A stretch of DNA of 64,000 bases from Paramacrobiotus metropolitanus. Lineage: Eukaryota; Tardigrada; Eutardigrada; Parachela; Macrobiotidae. Numbering within the stretch: position 1 is the first letter of the stretch; every line of letters begins with the position of its first letter. A program made the translations under genes and the position numbers. The notes beneath the pieces are model-generated. The model did no database searches. It worked only from the letters and a program-made list of their open reading frames with translations, and was not told the origin of the DNA. Shown here one piece after another: positions 10,093-22,896 of this stretch. The stretch lies in the NCBI RefSeq assembly GCF_019649055.1, contig NW_026570318.1, forward strand, positions 1 to 64,000, written 5' to 3'.

Positions 10093-12460
10093 CTAGTCGA
10101 CCGGAAGGATCGGGTTGTTTAACCATTCCCTGTATCGCGTTTGCGGCTTTCGGCACCATCCCTGTCCATGCCACCACTGCCCGACGCTCGTACTGATCCT
10201 GCGCTGTGGTTGACGCGTGTTAAGGATCGCGCAGAGCCGGCACCACGAGATCTCAGTAAATTCCACTGCCAGTCGCGCTGTAACGGCGCTCATCCGCCAC
10301 TCAAAATACTTGCGATATTCGGTGGTGTTGGTGCTCAGGAAGACAAGATAATCGGCAAGGGCCTTCGGACTGTCAAAATCCAGAACGTTAATGAAGGAAT
10401 GCGGCGGGAACAGGGCGGAATAGTTGGCTCCCCCGTATACGACCGGCACCGCGCCGTTGTTATAGGCGCGGTTAACTTTCTCGGTGACATAGTCCTTGCA
10501 TATACTGCAATAATAGGAAAAGTGCCCTTATCAGAAATACCGTTCCCAAGCTTCGGGTAAATTCGATGCCACATAATGCTGTAAATACTTTCTCATATTT
10601 TGTATTCGAACCTTTGTACAATGATCGTGGCATTTATCGCTATGGTTTACTTATTTGTGCAGCTGCGCAGATTTACTCCCCTGCAGTATTGCATAATGAT
10701 AAACAGTGATTGAGATTACTTGAAAATAATTGGTCATTGAGAATGTAAAAACAATTTTTTTAAATTTTACGTTAAAAACAAGACCTGCTAAGTTGCGGCG
10801 CGGTCCAAACTTTTCGGGCCCAACATACAGAGCATATACCACATACAGTGGACGACAAAAAGAAGTTGAAATCGACCGGCCAGTGTGCGGTCGCGCCTCG
10901 TCAACTTCATTTTGTCGTCCACTGTAGCAGCACACTGCCATGTGCGTTCCTACCAGGTAGCAATATATAAGGGGACAACCGCTTTACTCAAACCATTTTC
11001 ATGTTCAACTGCCGTCATTCAGCTGTGGTGTGACGTGGCTAACACGGCGCTTATGTACTGCCTGCGTAAACATGGCGCTTATGTTCTGCGCCGGATTTAA
11101 CCACATGTACTGCCCTAACGTCACACTCCAGTCGGGTGACGGCAGCCGTGCCGTGAACTGGTTCGACTTAAATGGTGTGGCCCCTTATATACGAGCTCTG
11201 TACATAGGGGACACAACCAGGCATCTTCCACGGTCCACCTGTACTGCTGCCGTCACCCGATTAGAGTGGGACGTTGTGGCTCCACATGGCGCTTAGGTAT
11301 GTACCGCGCCAGATTTATTTAAACCATATTAGGTAACTGCCGTAACATCATACTCCAGGCGGGTGAGGGCACCAATACAGGGAAACGGTGGAAGATGCCT
11401 GGTTTCGCCCCTTGTGTTAGAAACCAACACATCGCCGAGCAACATGCACCGCAAAAACCGATTTGCAGAATGAGAAAAATGGTTTTATTCACCGGCCAAA
11501 TTGAATAGCGGCTTAAAATATAAGAAAATGATGGTCAGACCGTCAGCCAGCCTGTTGGTCCGACCGAAAGAAATGATGTCTTGAGTTTAACAGCGAATAC
11601 TGCCTCAGAATTTAGGACCGTCACCCGCGCCTCTTAAATTTCTGACTATTTTACGGAAACAACTGACCTGTTTTCGAATGCAAGGTAGAACTTGTAGTTC
11701 ACCAACAGTTTATCGCAGATTTCCGGCGTACTGATATTGCATTGTTTTGTGCCGCAATCGCCGTACACGTCTACGCTAACGTACTGTGCTAGGGTGGCCG
11801 TGTACACGTCGCGGCGGCTCGGCACCGAGAAACAATTGGATACGAATGTGACGACCAGCCCCGTTTTATTCCGTAGTAGTTGATCCAGTTCGCTACTGCT
11901 GTTCCACACCGTCGGCTGGAAAGTGCGGTAGTATAAATCTGATACGATATCCGAATCCAGACGGTATGTGAAGGTCAAATTGTAAAAATCCCGAATCGCA
12001 TCCAGGTTGCCCCACGTATGTACCGGCGTTTCCAAGAAAAAAAAGATATAATACTGGGACGACCGGCGTTCCGCTGGCAGGTCATCCCATAAATGATCGC
12101 GCTCATGAAAAACGATAGCATCGCTCTGCGCCAAACGACTTCGGTTGTCCGACACGACACAGTTGGAGTATGGGCATCGCGTGATGCCGAAGAGCGCTTG
12201 CTGGTATATGGTATGGGAGGGTGTGACAGCACCGCCGAAGAACTTCGTCCAGAAAAGAATGTGATGTTCCGTGATGGTTTGGGTGACAGTAGAATTTGCC
12301 TGGAAAACCGTTTCCATCACCGGAAGGCTGTAATTTTTGATTGAAGGCTGGAAGGCTGGATCGGAGGTTTTCTCCCCTGACAGCATGTTATAGTAGAAGA
12401 CACACAGTCCTCCGGAAAGGAACAGAACGAATCCAGTTCTGGTTTTTGTGGTTTGTGAGT
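10093..12460 (-). CDS. Alpha-1,3-fucosyltransferase (GT10), two exons visible
   Basis: Golgi type II enzyme transferring L-fucose from GDP-fucose to glycan acceptors. The main exon (12460-11668) has an open N-terminal hydrophobic anchor (TGFVLFLSGGLCVFYYNML), then family blocks FHERDHLWDDLP, FTYRLDSDI, VSNCFS, VDVYGDCG and YKFYLAFEN. It ends at donor GTCAGT in phase 2. The last exon (10504-10093) begins after TTGCAG with ICKDYVTEKVNRAYNNGAVP, then PVVYGGANYS, PPHSFINVLDF and WCRLC. The splice recreates the FENS-ICKDYVTEK signature of GDP-fucose-binding sites. The first ATG in the visible frame is 12386, inside the anchor; a CTTTGCAG acceptor at 12461 suggests an unseen upstream exon supplies the start and cytosolic tail. 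The 1163-bp intron carries three inverted-repeat elements. Stop at 10093. Confidence 0.85.
10845..10925. repeat. Short foldback element in the fucosyltransferase intron
   Basis: 25-bp arms (10845-10869 and 10901-10925) are inverted with a single mismatch, beginning ACAGTGGACGACAAAA. The central part can form a further CGACC/GGTCG stem. It is a likely minimal MITE. Confidence 0.8.
10964..11191. mobile_element. MITE family M1, copy 1
   Basis: Ends in TATATAAGGGG and CCCCTTATATA and contains a diagnostic core (ACGTCACACTCCAG then GGGTGACGGCAGC). It is about 228 bp and non-coding. It lies in the fucosyltransferase intron directly before copy 2. Confidence 0.7.
11202..11418. mobile_element. MITE family M1, copy 2
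   Basis: Long inverted ends: ACATAGGGGACACAACC with AGGCATCTTCCAC on the left, and GTGGAAGATGCCTGG with CGCCCCTTGTGT on the right. It shares the core with copy 1 (CATGGCGCTTA and CATACTCCAGGCGGGTGA). Confidence 0.7.
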
Positions 12461-12469
12461 CTGCAAAGG

Positions 12470-14600
12470 CGCACTCTCTGCTTACAGCAATACAACATAC
12501 AGAAATATGACATTATTATTACAATAATAAAATAAATAATATAAATTTGATATATTAATGGGCAAAGCAGCTTGAATATAGCCGCCCTCCCAATTCTACC
12601 TACTAGTGCTCGCAAACCTCTACTCCTAATTCTACCTACTAGTGTTCGCAAACTTGCGAAACGCGGTATGAACGGCGTTCGTCATGTTTTCCCGACGTAA
12701 TGGAAAATTTCATTTAAATGTATTGGCGTCAGATGCAAAAACCGATATTGTCCATGGGAAAAACTGGCTTTATTAAGACACTTTAGTAAAACATCGGCCT
12801 ACCAGAACAACGGTAACGGTCATAACATAGAGGCAATGTTACATTTATGCTTGGAGACGCAGGCTATGAATCCGTGGATGTCTAAATAGTACACAATTAT
12901 GGTGACATACAGAGTACGCTAGCTACATGCAAAAATTATAAATGGATGCGAATTGATTTACCAGTAATCGTTTAAAAATGTATAAATGCGGGAAGTGTTA
13001 GGACGCGGTATTTTCGGGCATGTGCTAGTAAAATTATTGGAACGCAGTCACGACTGCTTCCTCGACTACTTCTTCTTTACTATTTCTTCGAAGTATGTAC
13101 CAAGTAAATGTATCAAGTACTGTATTTTATTAACAATGCGTTAGCGTTGCCAAGTAACTCAAAATCTTATTGAAAACTGTTTCGTTGAAAACTCCTGGTA
13201 ACTGCCTTTTTTCTTGCAGCCTCTATAAAATCGTATGCAGCAAAAAGAAAATACGAGTATTTCCAAAATTCCAAAAATCGTATTCCCAAAAGAATACAAC
13301 ATAATTATGCAATAAAACACAATATACAATAAAGCAGATCTATAGTATGATTTACCGGCTAGTGAACCTAAGTATGAAAACAACTAGGACTGCGCAAAAA
13401 ATTGAAATAATCATTAACCACTGGGCTTAACCGGAAAACACAGCAACAGCACATTATTTGCAAGCTTACTGGCAGCGTCCACTTCCAGCAGGTGCAAAAT
13501 TAGAAACTTGCTGAACTGCGGCATAACTAAACGAAGTTCACGAATAAGGAATACAACAAGTTTTTCACGCAGATGCTAGTATTTTTAAAGCAAAATCGTT
13601 TCTCTGCTTACAATTCTGCAACCGGCACCGGCACCCCCAGAAAACGGCCGAAACTCGTGGAACGGTCGGGATCGATACGCGTTATTTTCCATTCCGCGAA
13701 AAAGCGCGTACCAAATTTAAGGGACAGATGGCAACCGATCCACAACACGAACACGGCCTCCGTAATGATCTCATGGTAGGCCCAGTTCAGGTCGCGGTTA
13801 AGGACCGACGTATGTCTTGGCAAATTTTCCCATTTTATAAAAATCTCGTCAGACTCTTACATAAACGAAAAAAAGAGAATATTAGTCAAAGGTCACGAAA
13901 TGTGAGCTGGCTTCCTACCGTTTGGGGTGTCGGTATAAGTAAGCAGGCACTGTTCTGGATAGTTGAAGAAAGTTCGCGGATCGATACGTCGTACAACCTC
14001 TGGCTTTTGAAACTACGGGAACCTTTGGACCGCTAACCAAGAAATTTTTCAAAGATCTGTCAAAAAAGATTTGCGAATGTAGTGGTAACCCTCGGTCGGG
14101 AGAGTTTTTGCGTCAGAGAATCAGCACCGAGATACAACGCGGAAGTGCGGTGTCTGTCCTCGGAACATTTAATGAGATGCGAGACAACGAGGACGTTTTT
14201 TTAGCTTTTAGATTGGCTGATCGGGAATGATTAGTGCCCGATGTTGTTTTTCTTCTCAGCTCGGCTGTGATTTTGTTATTATTGAAATAAAGATAGGGAA
14301 TGTTGAAGAAAGTGGTTCTTAGACTACGAAAAAAATGTTAGTTGAACAATTTTCTTTGCTTTACCTGAAGTTTGTTCTTTACTCCCAAAAATTATAAGCA
14401 GTGGCAACGTTGAGAAGCCATACTGAGCAGCTGTTACAGAAGCGCCGGCGTGGAGCAAGTAATCCTGAATAACTTCTAATTATCTAGGTGCAAAGGACAC
14501 AATTTACGACGGATGTGGGCTTTGTTTATGTCTACGTAATATACTACATTAGGAATACGCCTTGGCAATGTCAGATCAATTTGGCAGGTTTTTTCGGAGC
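12470..14600. other. Intergenic; one unassigned open exon-like stretch
   Basis: Mostly AT-rich. On the minus strand, 13860-13608 is open and reads like protein (NLPRHTSVLNRDLNWAYHEI then ITEAVFVLWIGCHL) before a GTAAGC donor-like site near 13604. It could be an exon of an unidentified gene but matches no family that I recognise. Confidence 0.35.
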
Positions 14601-14685
14601 TTAAGGAACTGATATGAATGTAGCGCCAATGCGCGCGCGCAACAAATTCAGAAAACGTGAAAAATTTTATAGAAGTACCACCAGT

Positions 14686-15118
14686 TCAGTGGCTAGATTT
14701 AACAGCATGAATGCAACAGTCGTGCACCGTATTTTCCGATTGATATTTAATAATGTGTGTGCCCATCTTCGCCGGTTTTCGGATTTTAAACAGACAGCCT
14801 GTACAGTACAAGAAAATCCCGACGGCACAGAGTTCTTCATGCTCTGCGCCGGCCAAATGTAACAGGAAGGCTTCCGGTTCGTCCCAGCATAGATGGCACA
14901 TTCGACACTGATACTTAGCGCTGCAGCGGCTCGGGGTCGCATTTTGTGGCTGAAACGACGATATTTCGGAAGCAGCCCCCTCGCATCTGTTCGGCGAATT
15001 ACTGGAATTTTCCGTAATTTCTTCCTCTTGCCTTCGTTGGTCGGAGGAACATTGTTCAGATGCTCTGTCTGTTTCCAAGCCTGGTTTTGGGTTATCGGTT
15101 TCATATGAGTTCTGGGAA
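14686..15118 (-). CDS. C2H2 zinc-finger exon of unit A
   Basis: Minus-strand exon starting after a CGTTTAG acceptor at 15119, conserved with the one at 24554. It encodes a Ser/Asn/Glu-rich stretch and then a finger QCRMCHLCWDEPEAF...H (C-x2-C-x12-H-x5-H). A second partial finger follows (YCTGC ... H). The frame is intact to the stop at 14686, unlike its duplicate at 24116-24553. It is probably the 3' part of the gene whose HTH ORF lies at 16182-17124. That ORF is disrupted, so the exon is probably a relic or is expressed alone. Confidence 0.55.
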
Positions 15119-15119
15119 C

Positions 15120-16180
15120 TAAACGGTAAAAACATAATAATTCATTTTATTATAAAAAAGGCTTTTTTTCAAAACATGCGGTTATTATCACACTGTTCAG
15201 CTATGTGTCAGGCATGCATGACAACGTTTGCCAGCACAATTGCATGTTATTATATGAATACTAACTACGTAACCAGGGTCCTCGACACTTTGCCGTTGTA
15301 ACCAATTTTCTCGCGTTCCACACATCCAATCTGCCCGCTCTAAAGTGCTACAGATTCCTCTCAGTGTCGAGAGTGTTCCTGCATCATCAATTTTCTGGAA
15401 AGCCCACTACCCACAGTCCAGTGGTCACTCATAAGCTTGTTACCATGGTGGCCATTAGCTTAACATGGGCTAACTGTAAATGTCCAGATTGTTACTATGT
15501 GTTATTATATCGAATTGCCATTGAAATTAGCGAACTGCGAATAAGCAAAATAACAGGTACTGCTCACGTCTGTTTATTTTGTTCGTGCCTCCTTAATGTA
15601 ATAGACATCGTGCCATTATTTAATACATATACAGTTAACCTTTTTACATGCTCGAAATCCTAAGACATTATTCATCCGTGCTGGGCTTGTTTTATTATTT
15701 ACTTGTTTGTGATTATCGGTTGTTATGTAGTTTAATTAAAGAGCAATAAAAGAGCAGAATAAAAGAGACGGTCAATAAAAGAGCAGCACGTTCCTTTGTT
15801 ACATAAAACTGTGTAGCTCTTGTATATTGCTAGTTTACCTTCCTGTTTTTTGGAAAATTGTTGCGATAGAGCAAAACACTAACGATAAGTAGAAACCTTG
15901 TTTGCGTAAGATTGGCTATAAAGTCCAGTATTCGTATTCATATGTAAACTAATGCTTGCTTCGGCACTTAAGATAATTTTACTGCACCATTCTTTTATCT
16001 TTACAGTATAGATTATAGAATCTTTATCGCACAGAAGGCTTTTTTAACGAGTCTACACCTTAAACGAACCCGCTTTGCTCTTTTTTGTGCTTTCGATCTT
16101 AACCTGCAGATTTGCTACGCAATTTGTGACGTAGGTAAAGCACATTTGGCAAGTTATAGTTGCGGCGGTGTTAATAATAA
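15120..16180. other. Spacer or intron between HTH and zinc-finger parts of unit A
   Basis: AT-rich, without supported features. The equivalent spacer in unit B is only about 580 bp, so unit A has gained sequence here. Confidence 0.4.
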
Positions 16181-16181
16181 C

Positions 16182-17124
16182 TTATTTATAATTACTTTTC
16201 CCGAAATTTCGAGGAATTTCATTGGACATACCGCTGCGGTCTTTATTGGCTGCGGTTTCTTCCTGACTAATCTCCGCACCTTCTGTAGTATCGCATTCGC
16301 TTTCGTTCTTTCGATCATCCTGAAAAGTGCTGGCACCGGCAGCTAATGCGCTTCCGGAGCTCTGCGATGGTACATCCGCTTGTCCGATTTGCTCATGTTG
16401 ATGTCTATTCCATGGATCCCGTCTTTTGTTGGGACGTGAGATGCGCAAAACAGCGCCGAGGTTCGTAAGCGTGATAACTTTATATTCGTCCTTTGCTGGA
16501 GATTTCGAGGGGGAGCTGATTGACGCTGGCTCATAGATCGATATCGATCGGTATCGCGGTGTTACAGGTATAAGAGGTAAACTGGCATCCCTTATAATAC
16601 TTTCACCCACAGCCTTGACGTTTAGTGTGACGCATTATTGCTTGTATCGACCAGCGCTGCTGGAACAGCTTGACAACAGTCGGCCGCAACGCTTCGTACC
16701 TCTTCCGATCCCCTTCCCGAAAGATTACCGGCCTCCCCGTTGCGTGCAGGACCTGACGAATGAAGTCGCGCGATCGCCCGAATTTCCACATTAGGTAGGA
16801 ACACGAGCGACCATTGTCGAATTCGTCCAGGATCTGTTGCTCGTTTGTTGGAGGGAGGTCAAAATTACCCCCGGAATGCACGCTCGCAGCCGTTGCACCC
16901 GTGAAGCAATTTGCCTACCCAGGCGGCGCATTTGGTTCCGCTGGTAAATCCACCGGGTGGTTTGGCATTGCACTGCAATGCAATTCCCTAGTCTCCGGTA
17001 GCGGAAGTGGGCAATTCGCCCGCAACATGATTGTCTTAGGGATTTGTAACCCTCGGATTTCGTCTTGGCTGCTTACGAACGGCAGCTTTTCCGGGGAGTT
17101 CCCGTACCAATCAGTATAATTTAT
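16182..17124 (-). pseudogene. HTH protein pseudogene (unit A copy)
   Basis: Aligned with the intact duplicate at 25132-26073, this copy has three lesions. The start codon is ATA instead of ATG (17124-17122). A TAG replaces TGT at 16917-16915. One A is missing from a short A run near 16618, shifting frame inside the second helix-turn-helix. Remaining open pieces still show both DNA-binding motifs (QQILDEFDNGRSCSYLMWKF and RKRYEALRPTVVKLFQQRWS) and the later Ser/Pro-rich region (SIYEPASISSPSKSPAKD). A local re-initiation at an internal codon is possible, but a full-length product is not. Confidence 0.75.
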
Positions 17125-17310
17125 AATGCGATTTTACACGATCCACCAGTTGTCTAATCTAAGAAGAGAACTCCGTAATAATCGTTGCAATTCCACTTCC
17201 GTTCTGTAACGTTAATTTGATGGAGTAGGCCACACACCGGAACCTCAACCTTTCAAGCCTACAAGAAATATTATTACGTATTGCTGGAATGCTATTTCAG
17301 CCAATTCTGG

Positions 17311-17372
17311 AAAATGGCCCGGTATATACCGTCAAAAATGGGATACATACACTGAAACTTTAATTACACGGA
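17311..17372. repeat. Single-arm fragment of the palindromic element family
   Basis: AATGGCCCGGTATATACC followed by GTCAAAAATGGGATACATACA matches the end of the 5036-5618 element. Only one arm is present. Confidence 0.6.
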
Positions 17373-17379
17373 GTCATCT

Positions 17380-19109
17380 TGTGTGCCGCGCAGGCGCAGC
17401 CCATGGGTTCGTCCCAATCTGGTGTAAAACGGTCTGATATTCATTAAAATGTTTTATACGCTTAGTTCTTCCTTTTCATTAAGGACGCAAGTAGAAAGAG
17501 TTGCTGTTGAATCGGCTGACTGAATCTGAAAAGAAGTGAGGACTTCGCAAAATCTTTCGCAACATATCCAAATCATGCTTTCACACTGGGAGGCTGCCAT
17601 TTGTTCACTTCAACTTCACCAACCGGAAGCTGTTGGATTTCGTAGTTCTAAAGTTTTCCGTTCATTATTTTTACTAACTGTTTTAGTAAGTGATAAGCAA
17701 ACAACCTTTCCGAGGAATTCAGGTTAGGTAGGAAGAAGTCAACTGCCTGAATTTCTGAATGATTACTTAAATGTGCCTCTCAGGCACATGGACGAGGACG
17801 AGTGTTAATCGTGACGACTGAATTCTAACAGTAGGTTCATTTTCCATAACTGCACAAAGTTTCTAGTAATGCCCTCATTTACTCTACCATGGAATATGTA
17901 TACACATACTATGGAAGTATGCAAGTTTTTAAAAGAGGTACTCTGTACACTAATTAAGCTACAGTACTTGGGTACCAAGTTACGCTTCAGGGGTACGTTT
18001 AGCTCGGTAACCGGTAACTAACCTGGATTTAGCTAAACCGTTAAAATACGAACACTGCCTGGCATTATATTATGCTGCAGTACAAATACGTATTACTACC
18101 ATATAGTACGCATTTCCTAGAAAGGGTATTAGACACGATAAAACCTTTTATTTTCTGCCCATAAAGCTATCAACTTCTTGATAAATATTCTTACTCCAAG
18201 CACGATATATTGTCCAGGACATCAATTTTTTTACCTTGTACCGAATGGCTGAACAAAGTGGCGGTCTCTTATTTGTACTGGTATGCGCTGGATCCGCCTA
18301 CTGCTTAATTGATAGTATGTTAGTCTTATTCAAAAGAGCAATATTCGCAACATACAGTAGCTTAAAAGTGGAACAAAATCATGCACAGGCTTGTGCTTCT
18401 CATGAACTGTTTTGTGAAAATTGGTGGACTAAGAGGATGGCCCGGAAGCACAAATTAATTTGCCAATTTCTAAAATAAAAACTGGGGTAATTCTTGTGGA
18501 TAGATTAATTTCACGTCACGCGTGGATAGATTCAGGTCACGCTATTATTTCGCGCAGAGGTTTTTCTCGTTTGTTTTCTACACACAAAAGGCGGTAAACG
18601 TGTTGCCGTATTTACAGCAATCAGGAAGCACGAAAACTGAGAAACCGCATTTTAACTGTAACACTGAAACAAAAATGAAGTAAACAAATCGGTGTTTTTT
18701 GGGAAGTCGCCAGGTGCACTTTCTGCATTACCCCCCCAGCGCAGTGCACCATGTTAATAATTGTTGGGACTTTTTATGGCCGCACTCGGATAAGGGTAAA
18801 ATTGTTTGTATGCCGGCCATCAGTCATGACTCATGATTAGAGTTGTACGAGCGAAAAACAAAATTAATGTCAAAATATTCCTTGACAGTGGTAAATTCGT
18901 AAATGGTTGTTCAGATGATCTTCCTATTTCAGCAGTATTTGCGTAACCATGCGTTGCATAAGAATTACTGTAGCCGCTAGATGAACTGGCACCTCAGAGT
19001 CTGGTGTACGGAAAGCAGCGCGCACGCAGCTTGACGTTCTACGTAACGTGTCGCCGTTGTCGGATCTAAATTCTAAAAGTTGAGCCATTTCGTCTAGCGG
19101 CTAGTGACG
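17380..19109. other. Upstream part of unit A, no gene
   Basis: 17800-18000 corresponds to 26260-26460 of unit B. From about 18120 the sequence is private to unit A and marks the start of the inserted block. No gene is supported. Confidence 0.4.
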
Positions 19110-19117
19110 GGCTACAG

Positions 19118-20670
19118 TAAGGATGTTGCATATCCAATATCCAAAGTGTATCCATATCCAAAATATCCTAATATCATATCCATATCCAAGGCCAGCCGGC
19201 AGGATACGGATATTTTGGGATATTATAAGATATTTTGGATACACCGGATATGCTTGGATATAGCTTGCATTTTGTTTATCAGAACAATAAAAGCTTAGCC
19301 AAAGAATCTACGCTAGATAACAAAAACAATTAGGCTAAGGAGCGATATCCATCTGATTCCTTTCTGTGCTCTATCGCAAGGTGGAATGATTTTATGTTTA
19401 TTTTTTGTTACGGTTGCTTTTATTTTGTAGGCACAAAGCCAAAAACTGTGGATTAATTTCTGTTACGGAAACGTTTGTTGAGCAGGCTTGAAGCCAGGAA
19501 AATCATAATAAAATATGGTAAAATTGACGGTTGTTCAACGGTAGTGGTACGGTAGAAACGGCTTTCGCAAACAAAAAACAAACATTGAAAAAACCTTGAA
19601 ATCACGTTGTACTTTGCGTCGGATAACGTAGGCCCACCGGTTTTCCGTGCACGAATTTTGACTGTGCTCCAACGGTCCCAGACTCTTCAGCAAACGTTGG
19701 GCTAACCGTTGGATGAAGGGCTGTGCAAGTCACTATAAACCTTCAACTACCGGTGGTTTCACGGTCAACCAACGTTTTGTTTACAAGCTGCTTCACTCGG
19801 GTAAAGCTCATAAATTCATAAAGCTCCTAAACTCATCACAAGTAAAGCTAATAAATTCACACAATAATCGCGGAACATTACAAATTTCTCGCTTTATGTC
19901 TGACTTAGTATTAATTACTGCAGCAATTCGCTTTGAATTTGGCACTGAAAATGCCTGGCTAGTTACCCATCCTAATTATAAATAATGTTTTGTATCATAG
20001 TGCCGCAATGCGTTGTACGAGTACATACATAAATAGACCTTTGTTTTCAATTTTACACTAACAATACGGATTCGTATTGGCGGCCCCTTCGCAGGTCTGT
20101 TGGCATCAATCGCTTCGCGGAGCGGAGCGGTTCTAAAAATTGTAACCTGATTCCGCAAGAATACAGCAAACTTTTCATCGGCGGAAAATTTGTCTACAGG
20201 CTTTTGTTTAGCATTTAGCAGTTTTATTAAAGGAAATGCTACAGTGCTTATGAACAAAGTACTCTTCGACTTGCCTACTGTAGACAGAATAGATATAATT
20301 TTTTTAAGGCCTCGTCCCGAATTCAAAGCGAATCTCGTTATGGTACGGTTGCTCAACCACACGAGGTGGCTGTTTGCAGTGGCCACGCCTACAGATACGG
20401 TACGCGAAGCCACCTCGCGAGGTGGAGTTGCTGTATCGCAACGAGATTCGCTTCGAATTCGGGACCAGGTCTAAATGTTACAACGTGTAATTACAAGTAG
20501 TGTCACCGCGATTGCAGTCATTGCACCTCCTTGTTATTCTAGAGACAAAAAATTATTTAAAAATAATTTTTTAGTTAGACAGGATATATCCGGATACGAA
20601 AGGATATATCCATGATAAATCAGGATATATCGTGTATCCAACCCTTAAGTCTTGGATATCCACAACCCTA
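19118..20670. mobile_element. Non-autonomous hAT-like DNA transposon, 1553 bp
   Basis: Flanked by an 8-bp direct repeat GGCTACAG (19110-19117 and 20671-20678), the TSD length of hAT elements. Ends are imperfect inverted repeats: TAAGGATGTTGCATATCC at the left, and at the right the reverse complement TAGGGTTGTGGATATCC. Subterminal regions are packed with GATATCC and TATATCC words on both sides, as expected for transposase-binding repeats. No transposase frame is present. It carries an internal foldback (20310-20469) that may be a nested insertion. Confidence 0.75.
20310..20469. repeat. Foldback element inside the hAT-like transposon
   Basis: 30-bp arms (20310-20339 and 20440-20469), inverted with two mismatches and including GAATCTCGTT; the interior contains further CACGAGGTGGC/GCCACCTCG pairing. 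Confidence 0.8.
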
Positions 20671-22689
20671 GGCTACAGTATAGGGTTATCGCGATAAACA
20701 GTGAAAACAATTCCTCTGAGTTGCATTTTTTGAGGTTTTTTGAACTTCTAGAAAAAACGACAATTCGATAGACGGTTAATACAAGCATCAGTATAGCATA
20801 AAGAATGTCAAACGAAAATTAGCACCCTTCGTTTGTATACTTACATATTTGTTATTACAATAATTACAAAGCCAACGATAATAAATCCAAACTAATGATA
20901 TAGAATGTAATTAATCTAAATTAATGAAAAAAAAGCAAAGGCAGCGGGCGCAGCGGCACACCAAGCGGAAAGCCGGAATTATTTATTAGCCTCGCAATTA
21001 TTAAAGGAAACGCCGCGGCTGTTTTGGGAACTTTACCGGGAAAGAACAAACTGGTTGATAATGCTGATTTTGGTTGTTTTTTTAATTCTTAACTGTGCAA
21101 TGATGGCCGTAGTTTAATGGAATTATGACTGTAATGTCGCGATTTGAACTTAACAAATTAATGATATAAAAATAACTTTGCGACCCTTGAGTCCGTGACC
21201 CGGGTGCATAATAACGTAAAACGTAATTCCGTAATCATGCAGCCTATATGAACTGCCGGTTTAATTTTTCAGTAATTTTTAAATCATTTGTTACTTATGT
21301 ACTTAATATGTTTTTAATGCTGATGGTGAGAAACAAACAATCGCATGCATAAATTTCGGTCGCATTACCTGTATTGTAGCCTTCATCCTTTTTGGCGGAG
21401 CACTCAAAATAAAACGGACATAATCAGCAAGTGTAAAAATATAAAATGAGAATGATACAGTAAATAAAATTCCACGGCGAGTTGGTTGAGATTTAAACAA
21501 ATGTAGATTGATATCCTCCACTCTGCAAGTTTAGCACTGCAGTCTATACTCGCTTCTACACCGCTACTTCCGTCTGCAGATAGAATACTTACAATGCAAA
21601 AACGGAAATCGGACCGCGGCTGAAAAATGCAGTACTAACTTTAGCTAACTACAGAGCAACGGGATATTGCGCATCGAGATAATTTTAATGTTGTTGGTTC
21701 GAGTAGAGATTATATGCGTTGTTGCATTTCCCAGAGTGGACTTGAATAACTGCATTACAACTGCATTATAACACTGCATTGAGTTTGTATAATCATATCA
21801 GTGGCAGGTCTATCGTACTATCCGTATATTCGCATTTGGCACGATTATTGCTAATGAATATTTCATGGTTGCTAGCCGCGCCCGGACGATCACGAACGCC
21901 AGCACACAAGATCAAGAAAGCTGCATCTCGTGGAAAGCGCGGAGTGTACGAAAATATGGTGCGCCGTCTGGACGAGTCACATCAGCTGATCAGAATAAGC
22001 CGACCCGTGTGAGCGGGAAAAAATCAGAGCATGAGCTGGAACCCCTGCTGCGCGCGGTGCGCTACGGAACAGTGTTAATATACAATGTTTCTTATGTTTT
22101 CTTAGGTTAATTCTTAAGCTAACTTATGTGCTGTGTGTTAAAATTGTGTGTTACAGTGTTACAGTATGTTAATTATGGTTTTCTTGTGTTAATTCTGATG
22201 TTTTCTTATATGTTACAATTGTGTGTTACAGTGCTACACTGTAACCGGCCTGCGCGGAAAGCTGTAACTAATTAGAACTTCTGCTGAAAGCGACACATAA
22301 AAACTTTACCGAATCTGAAGTACGGAATCGAAGTCAAAACTTACAGGATTCTTCTCAAAATTCTTAAAATAATTTCGGACTTATAAGTTGCATTTAAAAA
22401 TTGGAGAATTTAATTCTCAGAAAACGGGGACTACGATTTGAATTCAGGTTAAACTACGTGTTGCAGCTTCGTAGCTTTGAAATGATTAAATGCTGCTGGA
22501 ACAGAACTGTGTGCAGTGTGCTTAAACTACAGATCTGTATTGTCCAATAATTTAATTCAGTAATATTCTGCAACCGGTTAGTGTTACTGCGCGTTCAGAG
22601 GTCATCCAGAGCAAGTTTTAAAATTATTTGGATGTAAAATGACTTGGATCAACGGATTTGAGTAGACGCTCGCATCATATACGTACTCC

Positions 22690-22896
22690 ATATATAAGGG
22701 AATTTAACTGCAGAGGCAAACACTCCTTGTACTTGCTGCCGTCACTCGGCTGGAGTTTTACGTTGTGGCTAAACATGGTGCTTATGTACCGCGCCTGATT
22801 TAACCATATGTATTGCCGTAACGTCACACTCCAGGCGGGTGACGGCAGCAAGTACAGGGAGTGCTGGCCACAGCAGTTAAATTCCCCCTATATTAT
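22690..22896. mobile_element. MITE family M1, copy 3
   Basis: TATATAAGGGAATTTAACTG ... CAGTTAAATTCCCCCTATA ends, with inner inverted blocks CACTCCTTGTACTTGCTGCC and GGCAGCAAGTACAGGGAGTG. Same core as the two copies at 11 kb. Confidence 0.75.

Noticed and set aside
19713-19985. 90-codon ORF inside the hAT-like element as a transposase remnant
   Set aside because: No BED finger, no catalytic motif and no dimerisation region; too short and unrelated.
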